A stretch of 64,000 bases of DNA from assembly GCA_000697355.1 (NCBI GenBank), contig JNEN01000776.1, positions 1 to 64,000 of the forward strand. The letters run 5' to 3'. Shown here piece by piece: positions 46,959 to 55,438 of the stretch. The stretch's first letter is position 1. Each line of letters opens with the position of its first letter. The position numbers and the translations under genes were made by a program. Origin of the DNA: Syncephalastrum monosporum B8922 (lineage: Eukaryota; Mucoromycota; Mucoromycetes; Mucorales; Syncephalastraceae). The notes below the pieces were generated by a model. The model was not told the DNA's origin and did no database searches. It saw nothing but the letters and a program-made list of their open reading frames with translations.

Positions 46959-48057
46959 CTAGTTCCAAGTTAGCTGCGAGAGAGATGGCACCGCCACATC
47001 GTCATCATTTGATTGACTTGATTGGCTCTCCAGTTTGTTATCGGCATTGATGCAATAGCGTCGTTTTGCTTGGCTGTTGTAATTGCAGTATACAGTTGTG
47101 TTGTTTACGGTGTGTGGCGACATTGCTCTATTCGGGGCGTGACGGCCATATCGCAGTAGCACCTGTAACCCATGTGGTAGGAGGAATATGATTTTGGTCC
47201 TCTGCAATGCCTGTGAGCGTGGCATACCCAAGCCTACTGCGAGCTACGCTGGTGCATCATCCAGAACCCGTAAGATTTTCATCCTCGATCCACGGCGCGC
47301 TTGACTGACGCTATATTGACCGTTGGTTTTCCCACTTTTAGGTTGACATCGTCCCAGTACCTTTGACGTCGCAAACAGCCATGATGATATCGTGGGCCGT
47401 ATCTTTTGCAACGCAATCATCCTTGAGGATCTCCAGTGCAAATGGAATAAAGGAGCTGCATTGTCTCGTCTTCTTGGCGTGGATGCATCGCGAGACATGG
47501 CTGCTTTCCGTACAATATAAGCTGACTTCCTGGATTGGATCGGATAGCGGATGTAGTCGACGTTGAGGACTTGACAACCAGCGGACTTTGCCGAGCTCAA
47601 CGCTTGCACTGGGTGATGGCATGGATGATTTTGCAGCTACTGGTTGGAAATCATCCAAAAGTGCTTTTGGCTGCACTGACGACACACAAAAGATTACAAC
47701 CATGAGGAGCATGTTGTATCGATCTGTGTGTTCAAGGAATATCGAATAATGCCTTGAACGAATATATGGTTCACATTTTGCTGGATCTCAACGAGAATGG
47801 GTGGTAGTGATTGCGGAATGGCTAGTCGAGGTACATAGACGACGTCGCCTCGGGAATTGTTCCTTCCGCTCTGCGGCATCCGTGGTATACGTATTTCCAG
47901 GCACTTCGAGAAGAGCCTTGGTGATCATATCGATGACTGGCTGGTTTTGTAATAGACTTTTGCTGATGTGGTCTGTGCCAGGCAAGGATTCATCAGATAA
48001 ATGAAGAAAAGGCAAATTGCTGCCATCAGCAAGTGAATTCATGGCGAAACTTGTCAA
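46959..48057 (-). pseudogene. Degenerate gene, PD-(D/E)XK nuclease/transposase-like family
   Basis: The minus strand gives a protein broken into several frames. It starts at ATG 48045 (MNSLADGSNLPFLHL; the longer frame to 48057 is upstream) and continues VIDMITKALLEVPGNTY. After a frame change comes DVVYVPRLAIPQSLPPILVE, then IQQNVNHIFVQGIIRYSLN. Further frames give SSFIPFALEILKDDCVAKDT and a tail that runs to the stop at 46959. The pattern (V-P-R-L-A-I..LPPILVEIQ..V...F....I.YS) recalls a widespread multicopy Mucorales protein with a PD-(D/E)XK-like core (D...E-x-Q). This is from memory and needs a profile search. At least three frameshifts make this copy dead. Confidence 0.55.
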
Positions 48058-48075
48058 TGGGTAAGCAGGGTATTA

Positions 48076-48175
48076 CAGTAGCCACGCGGATAAGTTATAC
48101 CCAGATAAGTTATTATCTCGCCTGAGTTACATTCTTTTGATCTCCTGAGCGTATAGCTTATCCGCACGGCTACTG
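48076..48175. mobile_element. MITE-like hairpin with about 25-base terminal inverted repeats
   Basis: The left end CAGTAGCCACGCGGATAAGT (TATAC) is mirrored at the right end as GTATAGCTTATCCGCACGGC (TACTG). About 22 of 25 positions are complementary, with about 50 bases between. The element is 100 bases, or slightly longer because TTA/TGAT flanks extend the pairing. A TA dinucleotide flank would suit Tc1/mariner-type insertion. No coding capacity. It sits between the degenerate nuclease-like gene and repeat copy 2. Confidence 0.8.
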
Positions 48176-48219
48176 TGATTAAAAAAATTTCTAGTGTGCG
48201 ACGGCTGACTACTTTCGTC

Positions 48220-49740
48220 TACGTCGACAACACAAGCCGTCCGATTTATTTCTTCTACACACAGAAGGGATGCCCCATTTCTCTCAGTTTACCCTTTCAA
48301 CTTGTATGGTCAAGAGACGTCATTTCCTCTTTGATCCTTTTTTATAACCTTCATTTTCTTCTTATTTTTTATTCTTACGTGCATGCTAAACCCATAATTC
48401 GTAGCTGACTGGTACGTTACATTGCACCATGAAACCCTTTTACTACCAACCGAAGCCAACCCAGTACCGGTTGCTCATTACAGGTTTTCGTCAAGTATAA
48501 CACCAAGAAATAGCCCTAAAATCGAAAACAACATTTTCGCCAAAATCCTATATACAAACAACAATATCAGCAACAAGCGAAACACGATCGATCTACGAAA
48601 CTCACTTGTGTTGACGTAAGAAACCATCAGACACGCAGTTACTTGGAAGCCTCGCATGGGCTATATTATATTATCCCCCTTCGACATGCTCTCGAGCCGT
48701 ACTTTTCTTGAGCAACATGGCAATGGAGACCCGCAAAAACCAGATCCTGCTTCAGCAGCTATGTGGTGCGACTGCTCCTTTCGAGGAGTTCATCACCGAA
48801 TTGAAACGACAGTAATCACAGACGAGGCATTGATGCGTCAGCGCAACTTTGTTTGATGGTGTGCACCAAGGCGAACGGGGAGCACCGAAGAGCTTCTACG
48901 AGAGGTCTCTTGTTGCTTCACAGCACCCGGATGTCAACCACACGAGCATCATAGTGGAATTTCCATTCAAGGCTGGCATGGTGCCAATCTACGCACGCCA
49001 CTGTGCAATGATATGTGTGCCTTGCCTCAAAGGACTTCATGAAATACTACTTGGTCTATGGAAAGGAGAACGTGACGCGTGCATCAGCAATGTGCCTGAG
49101 GGCTTTTATGCAAGCGTATGCTGAACGTGAGAGCGCGCCGTCGTACAAATATTGATGCCGCATATTGTGATGAACTGGTCTGTCACAGCTATGACGATGG
49201 GTGAGTGGGGACCGCCTCGAGCTTTCGAACCCCGAGCACATCAACAGGACCGAGACACGACCACCGCCTTGTCATACGCAAGCGTCACAATCTCCAGTTG
49301 TTTCTTTTGGTTTGTTCTTCACCACTTTCCGAGACTCTGAGATACGTTTAAGCTCAGAGGGACAGTGCGATAAAGAGGCAAAATTAGAATCGTGAGGCTC
49401 TATGTATCTAGTTGTATCAGCTGAAGCATGGACTTCAGCCTTATTCATCGCAAAATTATGACATTTCATGTGCAGATACTTGTCCATTTCAACCATAAAT
49501 TCAACCATTAACTTTTAGAGCACTTATACACTGTCCTTTCAACTAGCTCGTTGCTCACGCGCCCAAAGTTCTCATCTCGCTTCTTTTCATGGGGTGGAAT
49601 CCGCAGAGGCAAGAGACTGCGCTTGAATGAAGCTGCAACTACCCAGACCTCGGGAAGAAATGACGCCTTAAAATGCCGTTGGTTGTTTGCTAGCGTTTCG
49701 ATGATCGTGATCAATGCCCATGTACTTTATTAATAATGCA
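48220..49740 (+). repeat. Copy 2 of the unclassified interspersed repeat
   Basis: It corresponds to 20010-18300 in reverse orientation. Here the longest open piece is 48849-49124 (SQHPDVNHTSIIVEFPFKAG, then MVPIYARHCAMICVPCLKG). It is preceded by METRKNQILLQQLCG and followed in another frame by KDFMKYYLVYGKENVTRAS. The same intron-like block (GTACGT..CATTACAG) and mini-frame VFVKYNTKK-stop are present, the Val codon differing only synonymously. About 36 bases present in copy 1 (near the segment GTCCTTTTCTCCCCTTCC) are missing here. Homology continues to about 49600 and fades near 49740. Confidence 0.75.
49272..49508 (-). pseudogene. Decayed Tc1/IS630-type transposase piece embedded in repeat copy 2
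   Basis: The minus strand reads VEMDKYLHMKCHNFAMNKAE, then VHASADTTRYIEPHDSN and CPSELKRISESRKVVKN. This tracks the MDKYPHMKGHYLVMDNAPIH..SPELNPIEQFW block of the transposase family seen at 3.2 kb. The catalytic Asp is absent. The equivalent place in repeat copy 1 (about 18600-18790, plus strand) holds an even more decayed version (EINKYLHIK), so it was part of the repeat before the two copies separated. Confidence 0.6.
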
Positions 49741-50117
49741 ATATTGCGTTTCTACTCAGCAGGGGAAAGTAGATTAGTCAAGGACGACACATTAACTCGT
49801 ATAAGTCCCATATTTATTTTTTCAGGCTTTTCTTCGCTTTTCCTGTTTATATTTTTTGAATACTTTTCATTCAAGTAGATAATCGCCCTAACATTTTTAT
49901 TGCTTGGTTTAGGATGACCGCGTTTATTACCAAGAGATGGTTATGCAACTGGAAATGCCTGCGCGGTGCGTGGTCGTGAAGGTTGCTGCAGTAGTGGGGA
50001 ATTGGCCAATCAGAGCGCGCCATCGCGTGAAAACGCGTGGAATGAAAAATGTTGACTGCGGCATGAAAAAGGTTGACTTCATCCTTTTCTGCTTTTTTAC
50101 AGCACATTTCGTTGCCA

Positions 50118-50869
50118 TGACTCAAGCCAAGCGCCCGCACGAACACCTGCACGAACACCCGTACAACACCCGGCTCAGCAAGCGTCGTAAAGCCTTCGCC
50201 GAAGGTCGCGCTGCTGCAGCCGGTGTGTCCGCCCCCCACATGGAGGCAGCCTCAGAGCAGGCCGGCCAGAAGTGCCAATCCAAGGAGCAGCAAGGAGACG
50301 AGCGAACGACGCGCCAGAAGGGGATGGCGCCCGCTGGAGAAGAAGCTGCAGAAATGCCCAAGTTTTCCCGCGAAGATGCGGATGCCCGCACGAAGGCGGA
50401 TGCCTGCACAACTGCAGATGCCCGCATGGAGGCCGATGCCCGCACGACTACGGATGCCCGCACGGCGGTGGAAGAACACGTGGCTGTGGAAGACCGCGTG
50501 GTAGCGGCAGAGGAGGAAGAGGAGGAGGAGTACCTTGCTCTGCGCGAGCGATACCTGGACCTCGCAGCCAAAGAAAGAGAGGTGCATGCCATCATGGTGG
50601 AAGAACAGAAGAAGAACGCCATGATGGTCATGCGCCTCAAGAAGGAGCAGAGGCGCCTCCGCCGAGCAAAGAGGGAGGCCGCGAAAGCCGAGGCGTCGCT
50701 GTCTGGGGAGACATCACGCTCGCGGTCTCCCTCCCGCACCTCCTCCCGCTCCCCCTCCCGCTCGCGCTCACGCTCACGCTCACGCTCACGGTCGAGCACA
50801 CCCCCGTCACCGTCACCCCTGGGCAATGAATGTTATCGGGATGAGGTACGTCTTTTGTCGTTTCACTAG
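50118..50869 (+). CDS. Coiled-coil protein with Arg-Ser tail; member of a dispersed family
   Basis: ATG 50118 (MTQAKRPHEHLHEHPYNTRL) opens 250 residues to a stop at 50869. The frame is open upstream too, but similarity to the 46.5 kb relative and a CCAAT-like box (about 50003) favour this start. Layout: basic patch SKRRKAF; spacer; repeated ADA.T/ADAR units from about residue 90; an acidic run (EEEEEEEYLALRERYLDLAA); a long helix rich in Lys/Arg/Glu (KKEQRRLRRAKREAAKAEAS); then an RS domain of alternating Arg-Ser. A donor GTACGT follows ...CYRDE and an acceptor near 50930 could add only two residues before a stop. The RS tail suggests nuclear speckle or splicing-factor contacts, by analogy only. 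I do not recognise the family. Confidence 0.55.
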
Positions 50870-51665
50870 CTCTATTTACTGACTTTCTTTCTCTCTATAA
50901 TTCCTCTGGGATCCTCCTTGAATGGCACGCAGTGGGAGTAATCGAGACTAAACTATACTTGAGGCGTCGAGGACTATCAAGAACGCAATGCACTCCCAAC
51001 GTCGCTACCAACAGATGATTTGCTTGAAAAGTCACTGTTGACTGAACAGTCTATTGGGTGTCTCATCTGATCACACCACGTTCCGGACACCAGGCGGCAA
51101 CACAGCGCACTGCTACTTGCGACTCAAAAACTCAACTCCCAGGTCTCATCTGCATGTCACAGGCTGAGTTCATTGGCACAAAGGTATGTCGACTTGTAAT
51201 TAAAAACCTTTACATCGTTATTCATTTACTTTGCTATCAGGGCATCCAACCACAACATGCGACACATCATTCGCGAGTCCTCCTCCCATTTGAGGCAACG
51301 AATATTCCATATTACTGAACTCAACGGCGCTCTTTTGACTGGGCCGTACTACACGATAACGTAGGTTACTACTATATAATGCATGGTTTATTTACTTTCT
51401 TTTCTCTTTTATCAGAGCATCATGCACTATCCTCTCGGTCACACCACGCGGCACACCACTGTTATTATCAGACGCACACACACATACAGACACACACATA
51501 CAGACACACACAAAATTCTCTGTCTGGTTCTTATGTGCCCAATATGACATGCATCACTCCCCGCCAAAGTATGTGAACTCGACCGGTTCCAATTTTATAT
51601 ATATCTGATACTCACTTTCTCTCTTAACTAGAGCATCGTACCCTCTTGATCACATTAAGCGCGTT
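50870..51665 (+). repeat. Series of units resembling repeated intron-acceptor/exon starts
   Basis: At about 50890, 51225, 51395 and 51612 a stretch TTTACTTT/ACTTTCT..CTCT leads to (A)TCAG or CTAG. At the last three sites this is followed by (A)GCATC and by ATCACACC/GTCACACC-type words with CGCG. The spacing is roughly 170-340 bases. Between the units are short frames without a recognised domain. A (CACACA)n tract sits at about 51474-51510. Confidence 0.4.
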
Positions 51666-53491
51666 GCACCGTATCGCAAGCTGATCTCGAACAAGGAACA
51701 AGGTGCAAGGTACAAGGGACAAGGAACAGCGAACAAAGACAAAGCCATCTAGTCCTCCTGCGTCCCGCATATTCATCGATGGTCCATCATGGATGATCGC
51801 TTATGCTTTACCCAAAGGTATTGTGTGGAATAATTTGATCCAGTTATTGCATTGTACACTTATATTATATCACAGTGTAAATTATCCTCTTCGGCATTCT
51901 ACGTCATATCAGCAACAGGCGCATCCCTGCCTTATCGGGCGGACTAGACGCTCGTTTCTGAGACCGACCTCTTCTTTGGACTTATCAGCGGGTGACACGC
52001 ATATTTGTAAATCTTCCTGTGACAGCACATGTACTCGATCAAGGATACTGCACAGTCACCCAAAACGATGGGACGATCGGATCACTGTATACGCACACAG
52101 TGTCGTGCGAAACAGGAGCAAACACCCCTTTTTGTGCATGGCGACGAGCAAATGGCGCACAACGACAATGAGGCAAGACAAAGCAACGGACGAAAACATG
52201 CACATACACGATTCCTTTACCTGTCCGGCCGACGGCAACCGATGGGGCGCTACTCTCTATGCAGAACATAGCTGATCAAGTTTTACTGCGTATGCTGCGA
52301 TTGGACCAGGCAAGAGAGGACCCGTAACAGTCTACAGTCTATCCATGATGTTTCTGGGACACATCAGACAGCATATTCAGCATCTTGTGTCTACAGCGGC
52401 GGCAGAGACAGCAAAATGAATACCTTTGGCGCATCCACTTCTCTACGAACAGAACATACACTACTACACTACATACAGTACATACAGTGGAGTGGTGACC
52501 TTTTAAATCCTTTTGGACCGATTCCGCCCATGACGGACATTGTTCCTTCCTTCATTCCTTCAAATATTCAACCTGCTTGTCAGCAAAGGATGGTCCCAGC
52601 TTGGTCTTGCTCTCGCAACTTCAGTGTTTCCCTTGCGCACGTGCGCCATACACTCCTATAAACACTACAACATCAGTTCATCGGCACGAGTATTAGTTTC
52701 ATAGACCATTTGTAAACTATACAAAGTTTAATATATCACATTAATCTCTTTCTTTTTATGTTCTGGATAATGTTCAATGCCTATGCAGAGACAAGATTTC
52801 TCTGGCGTCATGATAGACGGTGTGCTTATGGACTGCTTCACAGAAGAGACTCTCATAAAGAGATCCATTGTGTCCAGGACATTCGATGCGGAACCGAACC
52901 ACTGTATGTGCATACCCCGCAGAGGTTATAAAGAGCATGACAAGATAGAGCGGTAATATTGCTTCAATGAGTGAATTAATAGCGGTAATTCCGTACAAAG
53001 CGAACGTGTGCCGGTTGATGCTATGTGTCAAAGTCTTGAGTTACAAGGGCAATCCAATGATTGCACGTATATCATATTTTCGAGGCTGAAACCCTATATC
53101 ATGATGTTTCAAGCAAGAGATATGTGTACAAGTAAAATGCATCGAAGTTACAGCGTGGGTGGTTGAGCAGTCGAACGTTTCTATGTCACAGCATTGTAAA
53201 AAGAATAAAAAACGCCAAGAGTATTCAACGCGTGGAGGTTTGTATATGTACATAGTATGATACCTGAATCATTCTTGTATGGCTGGAAGAAGCCAACGAT
53301 AGACACGGTGGAAATTAAGGAAAATCACGAGGCGGGTGGGCACTTGTAGCACGATGAAACTCAGGGGATATTGTGAATATAATCGCTTTTTCTTTATAAG
53401 CCCAATGAAGAATGGAAAGCTGTCGCAAACAAAAGCTGTTTTGAATTGAAGAGCATGATGCTTAAATTGAGCATGTGTAACGTGAATGCAT
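51666..53491. other. Intergenic, unassigned
   Basis: A 190-codon plus-strand frame (51703-52275) lacks an ATG in good context and looks non-coding. On the minus strand, 52927-52774 encodes a 50-residue hydrophobic-start peptide (MLFITSAGYAHTVVRFRI) with two Cys; it could be the end of a small secreted protein, but no start exon is seen. No RNA gene detected. Confidence 0.3.
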
Positions 53492-54058
53492 TTAGCGTAC
53501 GGTGGTGAGCAGGTCTTTCTCGAGAATGAATTTCCCTTCCTTGTACTTGTTTTCTTCGCTGTAGGCCTTCACCTACAACAAGAGTAGAAAAACAGTCAAT
53601 GCGGGTGTTATCCAAAAGAGACAGATAGCCACCCACATAGGTCCAACCGAGGACTTCACGGCATTTAATACAAGCAATATCCTGAACTCGGTGCAGACCC
53701 GTGGTCATGGAGCGATCCTCAGCCTTGCCTGCAATAAAATTGACACTACGGTCAAGTCAGACATACAGATGCAAAGAGGGATAACACACAACGCCTTACC
53801 AATACCCGAAAAGATAAGCCTGACCATGTGAGCCTTGGAAATGCTGGGGTGGAAATTTTTAGTGTCCAGAGACACTTTTTTGTATGCTGAAATGACCCTT
53901 TTCTTTCCCCTCACACTCCCCTCTTCAACACCGTGTCTCCATGAGAGAGAGATGCCTACCTTGGATAAAATGGCATCATCCGTCGAAAGGTGAGTCTTGC
54001 ATCGTCTGCAACCGTAGATATGCGTGCCGTCGAGATAAGTTCGATATTTTAAGCCCAT
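53492..54058 (-). CDS. Yippee family zinc-binding protein
   Basis: Exons 54058-53960, 53843-53800, 53745-53637 and 53572-53492 give 110 residues starting MGLKYRTYLDGTHIYGCRRC. Two zinc half-sites are intact: C17-x2-C20 (YGCRRC) and the second CIKC. KTHLSTDDAILSK, GQAYLFGYCVNF and EDRSMTTGLHRVQDI are conserved Yippee features, and the end reads YKEGKFILEKDLL. The length matches the family. Yippee domains share the beta-tent fold of cereblon and Mis18; yeast Moh1 is the fungal relative. Cellular role is mostly unknown (GID complex link and stationary-phase survival in yeast). Confidence 0.93.
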
Positions 54059-55438
54059 AAAACCAACAAGTGATTGTCGTCGTCCTCGTTCGTAAGGGGA
54101 AAGAAGAGTTGCTGCTGGCGCTGGTACGGAGAGAAGTAAGTACGTGGTATATCTTGGTTTAAGTGCGTTGAAGTGGATCAAAGACTGAAGTTGGCGAGGA
54201 GCAAAGGAGCATGAGTAGGGAAAAGGATAACGTTCAGATTTAATCAAAGTGGGACAGAAAAGATAGAGGAATGAAGGAAAACGAAAGAGAAAGAAGAAGA
54301 AATACCAGAAGCAGCAGCCGCAACAGCGGCGGCGTTGTCCTCAGCAGCGCCAGCAAACAGAAGCACCCACAGCAACCGGCCACTGGCACAGTAGGAAAAT
54401 AATTTGTTGCGTGAGAGTCAGATGACTCCAGATGCGATATCATTTGGCCGGCTGAGGATGGGGGGCGAGAAAGGGCGGGGTGACAGCAGCGGCGCACTTT
54501 TTTTTATTTTTCCCCTTTCCCATCTCGCTTCTTCTGGTGCCTGCCTTTCTTGTCTATCTTTATGCTTAGAAAAGAGCAAGCTGCTGATACCATCGCGCCA
54601 TTTACTGTGCCATCTCATATATCATGTCATGACCCTCCATGCCGTCCACCCCGTGCTCATCCACCGGACTCACACGACTCCAGGCTATGCAGGTAAGATC
54701 TGAATCGAACGGGAAAATGGCTTCTGGGTGGTGAAGGATGGGTGGAGGGGGGACGCGGCAGAATAAGAATACTGCTTCTGCTTAAATAATGTGCTGCGAA
54801 TTTGTATGGCCGACCTTTTTTTTAAGCGAATGCGGTTGATCTCGAATTTGCAGCATCTGCACGGTGTTTGTACCACGCAGGTGCTCGGGACGGCCACCGA
54901 CAGGCATCGCCCGTCAAACTCCAACCAAAGAAAGGCCCTGAAGAAGCCCTTTCTTACTGTGTCCTCTCTGTCTCTTTGCCCCGCCCGCAACCTTTTTTTT
55001 TCTTTCTTTTTTCTTTTTTTGTTTTTTGCTTCAGCCGCTTTTTTGCCCCTGTACTTCTGTTTCTTCCCTTTCTCTCTTCTCTTTCTCTCTTTTCTCTCGC
55101 TCTCGTATCCTTATATAACTATATATATCCCATATATCCCCAATACCTCGATATATTATCTTATTTATAGTCCTATCCTATCTCTTATTCAGCCCTCCAG
55201 CATACTGCCTTCCCTTCCTTCCTACCGTCTCTCTCTTTTTTATTTCTCTCGGTTTAATCGGGTGTGCATCGCTGTGACTCATGACCCTCTCGGAATCCGG
55301 GCCGCCTGAAGGACACCACTCTGACCAAAAATGGTAAGCCAAGCATGACCAGAACAAAAAGCAGCAGAGAGAGAAAAACAGAGAAACAAAAAGGGGCTAA
55401 ACATCCATCATAGCACCGAAAGTATCAGTAAAGGCATC
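54059..55438. other. 1.4 kb divergent intergenic region
   Basis: Between the Yippee gene (minus) and the RRM-Pumilio gene (plus). Long pyrimidine tracts (54980-55110 and 55190-55250) are probably the 5' leader/promoter of the plus-strand gene. ATG 55331 followed by GTAAGC does not join in frame to the next exon. No gene supported. Confidence 0.45.

Noticed and set aside
50122..50826. 234-codon minus-strand frame opposite the RS-tail gene
   Set aside because: Mirror of a repetitive, codon-biased gene; the plus strand has family support at 46.5 and 20.2 kb.
55331..55345. ATG immediately followed by a GTAAGC donor, as a possible one-codon first exon of the Pumilio gene
   Set aside because: None of the nearby acceptors joins ATG to the main frame without a stop.
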